From Flaccisagitta enflata (Eukaryota > Chaetognatha > Sagittoidea > Aphragmophora): 64,000 nt of DNA. The position numbers were made by a program, and so were the translations under genes. Location: NCBI GenBank assembly GCA_965153355.1, contig OZ231127.1, positions 7,254,001 to 7,318,000 on the forward strand. Direction: 5' to 3'. This document shows, in pieces, positions 1 through 11,891 of this stretch; position 1 is the stretch's first letter; each line of letters opens with the position of its first letter. Under the pieces are notes generated by a model. That model was given only the letters and a program-made list of their open reading frames with translations, ran no database searches and was not told the DNA's origin.

Positions 1-478
1 GACCTAAAATTTGCCCTCTCAGGCCTGAAATCTGCCCTCTCAGGCCTGAAATCTGCCCTCTCAGCCCGGAAATCTTCCATCTCAGGCCTGAAATCTGCCC
101 TCACAAGCCCTTTCAGGCCTCAAATTGACCCTCCCAGATATTGATTTAGCCATCCCAATCCTCAAAATCTCAGGCCCCAAAAAGGTTATCTTAGGCATCA
201 AATAGGCACTCAGACGCATCTATGAAAGTTGAAACAACATTGCCCTTATAAAAGGAGGCCAGAATTCTCCAATATACAATATACAATATACAATATATAC
301 AATATACAATATGTTACCATATACAGACACAATCAGTTAGAGGTGTTTGCCTGGGTAATCATTACTCGATATGGAATCATGATTCATCAGCTCCTCATTT
401 ACCTCCTACATAATTTGAAATTATCATAAGAATATATGAGGCATCGGGTACCGCTGACTATATGACGCTTGAGCGATC
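1..478 (-). mobile_element. Family B element, left side cut by window edge
   Basis: Positions 1-200 hold a degenerate ~20-bp tandem repeat of the type CAGGCCTGAAATCTGCCCTC, the usual core of family B. Positions 441-478 match the outer end of family B in reverse (GGGTACCGCTGAC followed by a degraded GCTTGAGCGATC). The part between 220 and 440 is unlike other copies and includes a short AT-rich ACAATAT repeat (about 267-312). The hairpin end would lie off the window. Confidence 0.6.
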
Positions 479-1215
479 TTTTATTATCAAGTGTTTTAGC
501 TTCTGCATCAATTTAAAGTAAAACACCATATGTGGCGATGCTGCTTTTTATTTGAGATATGAAAAGAGGTGTTTCATTTTAAACCTCTGTAACTTTTAAA
601 CGCTAAAGGTAAAATTCTGAGATTGGTCTAAAATTGAAGATTCTTTGAAGGAGATTATATCAGGTTCTAGAAAAAAACACATTATGATGTGTTTGTTACG
701 TTTTTTGGAGTTTTTCCCTAACTTATCATTTTCCATTAACATCTCATGTTAAAAATTCAACTATTTTGATTACAATATCTTTTAATTACGCACAATATAA
801 AAAAGAAGATCATTTGAGTAATGGATATAACTTAGTAAAGGATCAATAAAGATACTCTAAATCATTTTCTTTTTTTTTTCTTTTTGCACTGGGTTAAAAA
901 AAAAACAAACTCTTGTGTTGTGTATCAAAACACCAAAATTGGAGGGAAATTTTAGTATTTTTCAAAATGATGTAGAAGCTAAACCATTTAACAAAAAAAG
1001 TGCTGAGATTTTGCATGAAGAAACCGCAGTTGATATGCTTTCAAAAAAAAAAAAAAAATCCGAATTTTGTAATAGGAGTAGTTACTGCACAATACAATTT
1101 TTGCTTTAAAAGAAAAGTTAAACCAGACAGCCAGAAAGACTAACAGACAGACACTAAGACAAACTTGGAGACTGTAGGGGCGACAGTAAGGCTAAAAGAC
1201 TGACCTAGAGATATA
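479..1215. other. AT-rich stretch without a gene
   Basis: No long reading frame, tRNA or clear repeat is seen. It contains A- and T-runs and, at 1126-1213, a loose AGACAGAC-type sequence of the same kind that follows the foldback at 1218-1818, so the foldback probably inserted into a GACA-rich tract. Confidence 0.5.
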
Positions 1216-1217
1216 TA

Positions 1218-1818
1218 CAGGGTGAACATTGTCAAATGCAAAAAAGTATTAAGCTTTTGCTCCTAGATACTTCATCTTCATGACCTGGAATCATTTTTCT
1301 CTCATAGTACTATGCTTGACGTTTCTTGTGTCAAAATTTCATGGATCTGAGTTGAATAGTTTTTCCATAACATCAAGTTGAAGTAAAATGAATATTCACA
1401 GCTTGAGCTTTATAACTGATTTTTTTCATCTGGGCAATTTCTTTTGGAAATGTTCTGATATTATAATGACTTTAACCACAGATGCTAACTCGGTCTCGAA
1501 TGGAAGATTGTCATATTATCTTCCATTTGAGACCAATCTGGCATTTATAGCTCAAATCGTCTTCAAATGAGAGCAAATCAAAAAAAAACTTTCCTGTTTA
1601 AAGAAGAAAATTTTGAGTTAAAAATGAGCTTCTTCTAGAAATACCTCTATTACTTCAATTTAATTTGGTGGACAAAGTATCCAACTTAGACCTATGAAAT
1701 TTTGATACAAAAAATGTCAAACATAGGACTTTAAGAGAAAAGTGATTCCAGGTCATAAAGATGATGCATCTAGGAGCAAAAGCTTGATACTTTTTTGCAT
1801 TGGATAATGTTCACACTG
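1218..1818. mobile_element. Family E1 foldback MITE, 601 bp, TA duplication
   Basis: The ends are inverted copies (CAGGGTGAACATTGTCAAAT versus CAGTGTGAACATTATCCAAT read inward), followed by a long inverted match containing AAGCTTTTGCTCCTAGAT and ATGACCTGGAATCA. TA flanks both sides (1216-1217, 1819-1820), the mark of Tc1/mariner-type insertion. The arms cover more than 150 bp each. No transposase is present. It is related to the element at 5776-6379 through the arm motif AAGTATCAAGCTTTT and a shared central motif GAGACCAATCTG.CATTT. Confidence 0.85.
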
Positions 1819-1852
1819 TAGACGGACAGATGAACAGACGGACAGACAAAGA

Positions 1853-2030
1853 ACAAGGCCGGATACACGGCAATCCAGTCGCGGACGGTTGGGCAGGAGC
1901 AGTAATGCGAAAACCGCTCGGAATTCAAAAATGTGACGGATGGACCGACCGACGGACCGACCGACGGACCGACATACCGACCTACCGACCGACACGGCAA
2001 GGTGTAGAGTCGCGTGTCCGCGACTAAAAA
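1853..2030 (+). mobile_element. Family A hairpin-end element (GGAC subtype)
   Basis: This near-complete copy defines the layout: AACAAGGCCGGATACACGGC, then CCAGTCGCGGAC and GGGCAGGAGCAGT, a spacer, GTGACGGA leading into a CCGACGGA-type tetranucleotide repeat, then GGTGTAGAGTCGCGTGTCCG closing a hairpin (2008-2025) and ending in AAAAA. The subterminal AGTCGCGGAC is repeated inverted in the hairpin. It has no coding capacity. The layout fits non-autonomous Helentron-like elements, but that assignment is inferred. Confidence 0.8.
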
Positions 2031-2112
2031 CAGACATGCAGGCTGACAGTCAAACAGACGGACAGACAGACGGACAGACAGACTGACACACACAGACATA
2101 CAGACAGACAAA
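2031..2112. repeat. (GACA)n-rich tract
   Basis: Runs of GACAGACAGACGGACAGACAGAC follow directly after the family A hairpin. Similar sequence lies at 1126-1213 and 1820-1850, so family E and A insertions probably split one tract. Confidence 0.6.
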
Positions 2113-2242
2113 TAGTAAAGTTACGGTGAAACAGCCCTCCGGTTATAAACCTGCCGAAACGAAGGACAGCTTTTACACAAATTATTGGACCAAAATAAGT
2201 CTCCTCCCATCGGGAGGGGAAGGGGGGATCTTCTGCCATCTG

Positions 2243-2350
2243 TTCTTTTTTTTTTCTTTCTTTCTTTTTTTTCTTTCTTTCTTTTTTTTTTTCTTTTTTC
2301 CTTTTTTTTCCTTCTTCCTCTATCCTTTTATTTCTTTCTTCTCATTTTAC
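2243..2350. repeat. Pyrimidine-rich T/CTTT tract
   Basis: Imperfect poly-T with TTTC and CTTT runs. The reading frames over it are translations of low-complexity DNA. Confidence 0.7.
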
Positions 2351-2626
2351 TTTTCCCTTCAAATGGTACCTTTCATATCAGTCTTGCCTGTCCAAAAATA
2401 CACCCTCTCTCTCCATCTCGCATTTATCTTCAATTCAATACGGCAGAATTTTCTCTTTTTTTTAAGTGGAAAGCACGCAACTATGTGAGAAGGTCGGTCG
2501 GTCAGAACTTCAAGCCCAGGTTGCCATTATTTCTACTTGTTAAGTATAACTTAGTTATTTAAAGGCTTATTTGAATTGATACATTCGTTGTTTGCTTTGT
2601 TAGTTGTTTGTTTTTTTGTTTTTGCT

Positions 2627-3652
<1,026 letters not shown>

Positions 3653-3768
3653 TTTACCATAGACTATTCTTTACCTCTCATATTCAGCTCTCCATCGATT
3701 TTTCTCTATCATTTTGTCATTCCTTCATACATTTTTCATTCATTTTATGTTCACACACACATTTTCCC

Positions 3769-4196
<428 letters not shown>

Positions 4197-4294
4197 GTTT
4201 ACCGTGTCCTTTGCCACTGAAAATCGTCCTCCCTCCGCTTCGCCATAAATCATTCAATGTTGGAATCAAGGTTTAAAATTCTTACATGCTTTGC

Positions 4295-5260
4295 AGAAAG
4301 GGATCAGTGAACGCCGCCGTATGACGTTGAGAGATGGAGATTACTTAGGGCGTGTTTCTAGTGAAGATTAAAAACGCGTTTGTTCTCATGGAACGCGATA
4401 ACAGCGTGAACACATCTTTAAGAATTTCAATCGTCCCACGAGGGAGTGAGCGAAGTGAGTGAGCGAGCCTGTGAACGTAGCGAGCGAGCAAAGCGAGCGT
4501 AGCAAAGCGGAGCACTGCGGAGCGATTGAGCGGAGTGAGCGGTGCGAGCGAACGAACGTAGCGAGCGACCGAGTGGCCCTTTCAAAACGCGATCTTCTTT
4601 GACTAGAAACGCCCCCTTAGTGGGTTGCCCCCTTTTTTTTTGCTACCTTGCTTACTCGCTGTCTCACCCAATTGCTTGCTTGTTTGCTGCCTTGCTTACA
4701 TGCTGTCTCACCCAATTGCCCTCTTTTTGCTTCCGTGCTCGCTCTAAAGTTAGGGATCAGCGAAGAATACTATCAAAGGCCATTGAGGGAGGAGATCCCT
4801 CTATTGCATGCTGCCGCATTCCTGCTTTACTCGTTGACTTGCTAAGTGCTTTCTTGCTGTCTCACCCAATTGCTTCCTCTGCTTGCATGCTTGTATCATA
4901 GCGAACGATAGGTGAACACCATCAAATGCTCGCTGTTTCCTGGCTTTTCTGCTTTCCCCGCAGCCTTGTTTACTTGATTTCTTGCTCACTTAACTCCTTT
5001 GCTTGTATGCTGATTTCATAGCAAAGCACCATCAAATAACATTGGAGGATAGAGATCACCAAACTGCTTCACTTGGATGCTTGCATTCGTATCGATGAAC
5101 GCCATTTTATGACGTTGAGGAATGGAGATCTTTTTCTTGCTCGCCACCATTTTCCTCAATTTGCTTTGTCTCCTGCTTGCCTAATTTACTTGCAGCCTTG
5201 CTTTGCAAAGAGGGATCGGTGAAGGCCGTCGAGCGACTTTGAGGGGTAGAGATCTCATTC
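4295..5260. repeat. Old degenerate repeat with GGGATCAGTGAACGCC motif
   Basis: The motif 'GGGATCRGTGAACGCC...ATGACGTTGAGGGATGGAGATC' recurs in decayed form near 4298, 4750, 5020, 5085 and 5209, separated by TTGCTTGCTTG-type sequence and three copies of CTGTCTCACCCAATTGC (about 4660, 4706, 4857). The family C element at 4348 sits just after the first motif. No gene is seen. Confidence 0.55.
4348..4615 (+). mobile_element. Family C TIR element, 268 bp
   Basis: The ends are inverted: GGGCGTGTTTCTAGT on the left and ACTAGAAACGCCC on the right. CTTA flanks both sides (4344-4347, 4616-4619), a likely 4-bp target duplication. Next inward come AAAACGCGTTTGTTC and TTTCAAAACGCGATC. The centre is a run of GAGCGAGC/GAGTGAGC words (about 4440-4575). 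No coding capacity. Confidence 0.85.
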
Positions 5261-5644
5261 TCGCTGGCCTACTACCATCTTGGAAAAAAAATCGTTCATC
5301 CAAAAAACTTTGACAGAGCTTTGCTCCAAAACGAATCGGTCATTTACCAAGTGAATTTGTGTCGATTTTTGCACTTGTTTTCAAGCTCATTCTGACTTTT
5401 GACGCCAGAGCGCAGTGCTTAGCTGACTGCCTCAAACTAAAAAAACAAAAGAACACGGTTGCATTGGCGAAAGGAAAAACTCGATTTTATGTGTAAAGGC
5501 TCGATTCCCTCCTTAACAAGTAAAGTTGTGGAGGCAATGATCTCTGAGACTTCCAGCCTTGATAGTGGCCTCTCGACGATAAGAGTCAGATCGCGTTCCT
5601 CCATTCTGAAGAATATAATCAAGCCGTGTCCGTTTTATTCTTAA
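5261..5644. other. No recognised gene or repeat
   Basis: Short overlapping frames only, on both strands, with no recognisable domain. Confidence 0.4.
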
Positions 5645-5773
5645 ACCTAACTCACACCCTAACCCCACCCCTACCCCCACCCCTAACCCCACCACTACCC
5701 CTAACCCCACCCCCTACCCCTAACCCCACCCCTACCCCTAACCCCACCGCTAACCCTAACCCCACCCCTAACC
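5645..5773. repeat. Degenerate telomere-like repeat (CCCTAACCCCACC)
   Basis: CCCTAACC and CCCCACCCCTA units alternate. The motif resembles decayed (CCCTAA)n, the metazoan telomere repeat on this strand, but the block is short, impure and internal. The foldback at 5776 abuts its right side. Confidence 0.75.
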
Positions 5774-5775
5774 TA

Positions 5776-6379
5776 CCGGGTCTTCAATCTCGACTGGGAA
5801 AAAGTATCAAGCTTTTACCCTCAGATGCTTCATCTCAATGACTTGGAATAAATTTTTCTATGTAGTACTATGTTTGACGTTTTTTGCGTCAAAATTTCAT
5901 TGGTCTGGGTCAAATATTTTGTCCACAACATCAATTTGAAGTAAAACAAATATTCATGGCTGAAGCTCAATTTATCCCTTTTTCATCAAAATCATTTTTC
6001 TCATATTTCCTCTCTTTTGATCGGTTTGAGCTGCAAATGCCAAAATAGTCTTGAAGTAAGGTTGTATTACAAAAATTGTAAGAAATATATCTTCCATAGA
6101 GACCAATCTGACATTTGTTGCTCAATCCAATGAGAAGTATGAGCGAACCAAAGAAAAATAATTTTGATGAATCAAGGCTAAATTGAGCTTCATCTGAAAA
6201 TGCTTCTTTTACTTCAAATTGAGGTTGTCGACAAAATATTTGACCCAGACCAAGGAAATTTTGTGACAAAAAACGTCAAACATAATACTACAAAGAAAAA
6301 TCAATTCCAGGTCATTGAAAAAAAAAACATCTGAGAGTAAAAGCTTAATACTTTTTCCCAGTCGAGATTGAAGACCCGG
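5776..6379. mobile_element. Family E1 foldback MITE, 604 bp, TA duplication
   Basis: The ends read CCGGGTCTTCAATCTCGACT from both sides, and arms of about 200 bp match with few differences (AAGTATCAAGCTTTTACCCT, TTTGACGTTTTTTG, AATTTGAAGTAAAA). TA lies at 5774-5775 and 6380-6381. It shares internal sequence with 1218-1818 but has different outermost 20 bp, so the two are sister subfamilies. Confidence 0.9.
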
Positions 6380-6694
6380 TAAAACATTACCTGCTTTCAA
6401 ATTGCCGTTAGATTGGGATATAAAATGCACTATCGGATTGGCCGTAATTAATGTAAAAAGTACTGTCGTAATTAATTGTCGTTTAAAGAAATATGCCTTT
6501 TGTTTTCTGTCATTGCTCCAGAACTGCTTAAGCGACATCTCCAGGCTTGACAAACAATGAAAAACTGTCATTCCATAAATTGTTGTTAGGAGCGCTAGGG
6601 TCAACGACAAAAGGTACGCCTAGTCTTGGCCTACGAGACCAACGAATCAAGGTACAGATCCCAAATTGGTCGAAATTAAAGTAGCAATTTTAGG

Positions 6695-7396
6695 AAACAA
6701 GCCCAACAGGCCAACAGTCGCGTGCTAAGTTACAACACAATTACACAACTCTATACTACACAACTTCATACTACATAACTTTATACTATATAACTACATA
6801 CTACAACTTCATACTACATAACTTCATACTACAACTTCATATTACATAACGTCTGTCCCAAAAAAAGTTACATTCTGAACCAATAACGAGTGTCCAATAA
6901 GAAATTGACAAAATACCCAAAATACCCAAAATACCCAAAAATACCCAATGATACCCAAAAACACCTAAAGATACCCATAAATACTCAAAAAAACTTGAAA
7001 ATACCCAAAAGTACCCAAAAGTATCTGAAAGTACTCTAATATACCTTAAGTACCTAAAATAACTTAAAAATGACCAAAAATACCCAAAAAATACCCAAAA
7101 GTACCCAAAAACACCCAAAAACACCCAAAAATACCCAAACATACTCAAAAATACCTAAAAAAACTGAAAGTATCTGAAAGTACCCTAAAATACCTAGAGT
7201 ACCTAAAATTACTTAAGTACCCTAAAGTACCCTGAAGTACCCTAAAGTACCCTGAAATACCCTAGAGTACTTTAAGATACCTTAAAAAACCTTAAAAAGT
7301 CATAATTTCAAAAACGTGACGGACGGACGGACGGACCGACCGACCTACCGACCGACCGACACAGCAAGGTGTAGAGTCGCGTGCACGCGACTAAAA
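6695..7396 (+). mobile_element. Family A element, subfamily II, enlarged core
   Basis: The left end is AAACAAGCCCAACAGG followed by CAACAGTCGCGTGC, matching in reverse the end of the copy at 52666-53045. The right end is GTGACGGACGG, GGTGTAGAGTCGC and the perfect palindrome GTCGCGTGCACGCGAC, then TAAAAA. Between them lie an ACTACATAACTTCAT repeat (about 6735-6850) and an ~11-bp ATACCCAAAA repeat (about 6905-7290). The core is therefore a minisatellite plus tetranucleotide array. Confidence 0.75.
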
Positions 7397-7497
7397 ATGA
7401 ATGATTTTCTGCACGATTTTTATTTACTTTCCGAATCCTTCGCCAGAGCAAATTTTATTCGAATTGCTTCGGGCCGTAATACATAAAACCCAGCCAA

Positions 7498-7585
7498 CCC
7501 TTAGCCCTGAAGCTAACCCTGTCCCTAACCCTAACCCTAAAACTATCTCCAACCCTAACCCTAACCCTAAACCCACCCCTCTCCC
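7498..7585. repeat. Interstitial (CCCTAA)n with variants
   Basis: Several consecutive CCCTAA hexamers in two short runs, separated by AAACTATCTCCAA. The motif is the common metazoan telomere repeat. Unique sequence on both sides argues against a chromosome end. Confidence 0.8.
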
Positions 7586-7845
7586 TAATTTAAAAAACCG
7601 CTGTAAAAGTCTTAAAAACAAAAGATCAAAGATGATCGTACAATTGTACCCAATTGGATGTGTTTAAACGGTTATTCAAAAATGAGTCCAATCTGTTTTT
7701 CATATAGCTTTATTAGTTTGGGAGCGGTGTCTATAATTGTGTATGCCGCCGAATGATAAGTGTCTATTATTGCCTATGCCGCTGAATGGTAAGTGTCTAT
7801 ATTTGTTTAAATGCCGCGGGCAATTTCATTTGGCGTTGAACAGGT

Positions 7846-7968
7846 AGTGCCGTCGGATGTGTAGGGCTGTCAGATGGGTAGTGCCGTCGGATGGGTAGGG
7901 ATGTCCGATGGGTAGTGCTGTCGGATGGGTAGGGCTGTCAGATGGGTAGGGTTGACAGATGGGTAAGG
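7846..7968. repeat. 17-bp minisatellite
   Basis: About seven units of the type GGGCTGTCAGATGGGTA, alternating between GTAGTGCCGTCGGATGG and GTAGGGCTGTCAGATGG forms. Confidence 0.85.
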
Positions 7969-8085
7969 CCGTAGAAACTTCCTGCTAGAAGTTTTCGGTT
8001 TGGTGCTGCAGATTCTTCCTTCTGAGAACGGTTTTGGTACTTCCTATGTACTTTTCCCAAAAACGGTTTTGATTTCGTGGCGTTG

Positions 8086-8237
8086 GGGAGTGGTGTTGGG
8101 AAGTGGTGTTAGGAAGTGGTGTTGGGAAGTGGTGTTGGGAAGTGGTGATGGGAAGTGGTGTTGGGAAGTGGTGTTGGGAAGTGGCGTTGGGAAGTGGTGT
8201 TGGGAAGTGGCGTTAGGAAGTGATGTTGGGAAGTTCT
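8086..8237. repeat. 13-bp minisatellite
   Basis: About eleven units of AGTGGTGTTGGGA with single-base variants (AGTGGCGTTGGGA, AGTGGTGATGGGA). Three units make 39 bp, which explains frames open on both strands. It is not a gene. Confidence 0.9.
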
Positions 8238-8299
8238 CGGCGTGGAAATAACGAATAAAAGAATAAAATGAGTAAAAGATCGACAAATCGAAGGCGTTG

Positions 8300-8570
8300 C
8301 CGTGACTAGAAGCCAAAGTCGAGTCAAGGCCACGACCAGAGCCAAAGTCGAGTCGAGGCCACGAACAGAGCCAAAGTCGAGTCAAGGCCACGACCAGAGC
8401 CAAAGTCGAGTCGAGGCCACGAACAGAGCCAAAGTCGAGTCAAGGCCACGACCAGAGCCAAAGTCGAGTCAAGGCCACGAACAGAGCCAAAGTCGAGTCA
8501 AGGCCACGACCAGAGCCAAAATCGAGTTGAGGTCGCGGCCAGAAGCAAAAGTCGAGTCGTGGCCGCGGCC
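8300..8570. repeat. 29-bp minisatellite
   Basis: About nine units of GCCACGAACAGAGCCAAAGT plus CGAGTCAAG, alternating between CGACCAGAGC and CGAACAGAGC versions, hence a partial 58-bp higher-order pattern. There are no unique spacers, so it is not a CRISPR array. Confidence 0.9.
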
Positions 8571-8750
8571 GCTGTAAGAAAAAAAAAAGAGAAGGTCCAC
8601 GGCCTTCGGCTGATTGAACTGTCGACTAGGATGATAAGCTTGTGAACGTTTTTTTCCTCCGTTAATGGGTGAGTTTACACTAATGAGATTTGATAAACAG
8701 AGGAAGTAGTTGTACCATCGATGGAAATTTTTAATAACTGTGAAATGGCT

Positions 8751-8885
8751 ATACGGCTACCGCAGTCACGTGCGGGTGGGCAGGGGCAGTGATAGAGAAG
8801 GTCACCAGGGCATTTGGGCAGGAGCAGCGAGTTAAAAACGCTCAAAACGCCGAAAAAGTAAAAAGGGGACCGACCAACCGTCCAT
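8751..8885 (+). mobile_element. Family A element, decayed
   Basis: TACGGCTACCGCAGTCACGT, GCGGGTGGGCAGGGGCAGTG, AGGTCACCAGGGCATTTGGG and CAGGAGCAGCGAG are clear, followed by GGGACCGACCAACCGTCC. The hairpin end is missing. Confidence 0.65.
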
Positions 8886-9090
8886 TAGACCAAGCTTTAG
8901 CTAATAACTACCGCAAAGTTGAAGCATAAAATGGGGGTAAAGTGGACTTGGCAGAACCAGTAATAAAAACACGCAAATGCAAATGGACCAAGAAATGCCA
9001 CAACTGGAGCCATCAAATAACGCAGCCGAGGCAGTAAAAGGAAGTAAAATAGAAGAACATACACACATAGGCAATTAGTAGGAACAATTA

Positions 9091-9259
9091 CAGTTGAACC
9101 CCGCTCTTACGGATTTCAGGGGACCAACAATTTTCTTCTGATATAGGCGGATTTTTGTTATTTCTATATAAAAGAAATTAGCGTGAAGAGATCATGAATT
9201 TGCATCTGTCATAGGCGAAATTCCGTTTGTGGCGGATCCGTTAGAGCGGGTTTCAACTG
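9091..9259. mobile_element. Short MITE with pogo-like ends, TA duplication
   Basis: The ends read CAGTTGAACCCCGCTCTTAC and CAGTTGAAACCCGCTCTAAC inward, flanked by TA (9089-9090, 9260-9261). At 169 bp it cannot code for a transposase. CAGTTGAACC...GCT termini are typical of pogo/Tigger-type Tc1/mariner elements; that assignment is from memory of the family. A related half end may lie near 52608-52643. Confidence 0.8.
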
Positions 9260-9542
9260 TACCAAGAAACATCCAAATGCTGAGAGTACGTCCATACCAA
9301 TTAAACCGGAGAATGATGGAAATACAGAGAGAATAGCGCAAGCCAACGAACCTAAGCGAGTGACCAGCCAGTGCCGAGCTTGAACTCCACCTCGGAAGAT
9401 TAATCAGAGATTTTCTCTTTTTTCCTTCTCTTTCTTTTCCCTTCATCATGGGTTAATGGTTCCATGCCAATGACCTTTCAAGCAGCATTTAAACTCTTGC
9501 CCCGTCAATCATTTTTTTTCCTCCTCCCGTTAATTCTCTTTT

Positions 9543-9758
9543 TAGTCACTCTACACCCCGCTATGTCGGTCCGTCAGATGGTCGGTTGGTCGGTTGGTCG
9601 GTTGGTCGGTTGGTTGGTTGGTTGGTCCCCTTTCTACTTTTTTGACGTTTTTGAGCTTTTTGAGCATACGGCTCACTGCCCAGATGCCCTAGTGACCTTT
9701 TTTAGCACTGCTTCTGCCCACCCGCACGCGACTAAGGTAGCCGTGTATCCGGCCTTGC
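9543..9758 (-). mobile_element. Family A element
   Basis: The hairpin end is decayed (AGTCACTCTACACCCCGC). A GGTTGGTC-type tetranucleotide core follows, then CACTGCCCAGATGCCCTAGTG, CCCACCCGCACGCGACT and GTAGCCGTGTATCCGGCCTT. Confidence 0.7.
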
Positions 9759-10105
9759 TCTATCTCTCTTTGATTAAAAGGAGGCGTGGAAGACATACAG
9801 AAGGATGTATATATATATGGACTAGGGGGACTGGTTTGTTTGGAAGAACTACAGGAAATAGATGGACAAGACCGACATAGTCATGGAACGACTAGACAGA
9901 CATAAAATAACTAGACTGACATAGTCATAGAGGTACTAAACGGACAAATCCAATGGACGGCAACAAGAGAAATTATGAACGGATACCGAAAAATGCTGCC
10001 TACTGATGCCAACCGCTTTTCATTCGCTAAGATAGAAAATATGACGATAGAAAATATGACGATAGAAAATATGACTGTTTGCCAAAAGATGGTTCTATTC
10101 AACAA

Positions 10106-10376
<271 letters not shown>

Positions 10377-10510
10377 TCTATGTGGTTACAATGCCATTAT
10401 GCGTTGTTGTGGGAACAAAGCCCGACGGGGAATCGCGCACTTGACTAAATCTCATTATAGACTTGTAGACCGAGAAGGAAAGAAATACGGCACTCAAGAA
10501 AATGAAACGG

Positions 10511-11292
10511 TGGGCGATTGTACAATACCCATCAGTACACTTGACATCTTGGCTGTATATTCATTGTGGGCGATTGCACATTACCCATCAGTACACTTGA
10601 CATCTTGGCTGTATCTGTATTGTGGGCGATTGTACATTACAAATCAGTACACTCGACACCTTGGCTGTATATTCATTGTGGGCGATTGTACATTACCCAT
10701 CAGTACACTTGACACCTTGGCTGTATCTGTATTATGGGCGATTGTACATTACCCATCAGTACACTTGACACCTTGGCTGTATCTGTATTGTGGGCAATTG
10801 CACATTACCCATCAGTACACTTGACACCTTGGCTGTATCTGTATTGTGGGTATTTGTACAGTACCGATCAGTACACTTGACACCTTGGCTGTATCTGTAT
10901 TGTGGGCTATTGTACATCACCCATCAGTTGACACCTTGGCTCTATTTGTATTGTGGGCGATTGTACATCACCCATCAGTACACTTGACACCTTGGCTGTA
11001 TCTGTATTGTGGGCGATTGTACATTACCCATCAGTACACTTGACACCTTGGCTGTATGTTTATTGTAGGCGATTGTACATTACCCATCAGTACACTTGAC
11101 ACCTTGGCTGTATGTTTATTGTGGGCGATTGTACATTACCCATCGGTACACCTGACACCTGTATATTCATTGTGGGCGATTGTACACTTGATACCTTGGC
11201 TGTATCTGTATTGTGGGCGATTGTACATTACCTATCAGTACACTTGACACCTTGGCTGTATGTTTATAATTATTGTAGGCGATTGTACATTA
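10511..11292. repeat. 56-bp minisatellite, block 1 (about 14 units)
   Basis: The unit is 56 bp, starting GGGCGATTGTACATTACCCA and ending CTGTATCTGTATTGT. Variants include TATATTCAT for TATCTGTAT. Because 56 is not a multiple of 3, three units (168 bp) cycle through all frames, giving spurious 65-140 aa frames. The block stops mid-unit at the TA beside the MITE at 11293. Confidence 0.95.
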
Positions 11293-11891
11293 ACCATGGC
11301 AAAGAAAAAAAAGAGACAAATTGTTTTTCAATGTTTCACATTCATCCAATGAGAAAAACATAGCAAAATCCATGACTGTTTTAAAGATCTTCAAAAGATC
11401 TTCAAAATGGGACTGTGCTGGTTGTTGTAGCTTTATTAGTTTAGAAATGACATAGGGATAAAGAGTAGATGGTCAAGACTGTAAAAGCCAAGTTGAAAAA
11501 GCTGTACTTTTTTATTAGTTCATAAAAGAATAGAGAAAAAGAATATTTTTGAACTTTTTCTTTGAGGTATTTTCAAAGATTTTTGAATTTTCTTTTGTTC
11601 AAGACCAATCCCAGATCTGTAACTCAAGCCGTTTAGAAGTTAGAGCTTGTCAAAGTGAATTACTTCTATTCAAAACCTTTTAAATATAGATGAATCGCAA
11701 AATTGAATATAGCAATGCTTTCATTCATTCTTGTGCCATTTCTAAACGAAAAAAGCTAGAACTACCAGCAACGTTGCGCTTGAAAGATCTTTTGCTGATC
11801 TTTCAAACGGCCAAGGATTTTTTATATTTTATATTGTTAGCTCAGCAGAAATAAGCTAAATAAGTTGTCTCTTTTTTTATTTTGCCATGGT
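11293..11891. mobile_element. Family E2 foldback MITE, 599 bp, inside the 56-bp array
   Basis: Both ends begin ACCATGGCAAA, then a matching AAAAAAAGAGACAA. Inverted similarity continues for about 180 bp (ATCTT.AAAGATC motifs near 11380 and 11785; TTTAGAAATGACA versus TGCCATTTCTAAA). The array unit reads ACATTACCCATC; here ACATTA precedes and TACCCATC follows, so TA was duplicated (11291-11292, 11892-11893). No transposase. Confidence 0.92.

Noticed and set aside
2008-2030. Hairpin followed by A/T run as an intrinsic terminator
   Set aside because: It is the repeated end of family A in a eukaryote and occurs in both orientations without genes.
4440-4575. GAGCGAGC-type repeat taken as bacterial intergenic repeat or contamination
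   Set aside because: It occurs only inside the bounded family C elements, six times across this eukaryotic window.
5645-5773. Chromosome end
   Set aside because: The block is internal, short and impure, with other sequence on both sides.
6209-6610. 133-codon minus-strand frame
   Set aside because: It starts outside and runs into the arm of the foldback at 5776-6379, with no domain.
8300-8570. Possible CRISPR-like direct repeat
   Set aside because: Repeats are contiguous with no unique spacers, and the context is eukaryotic.
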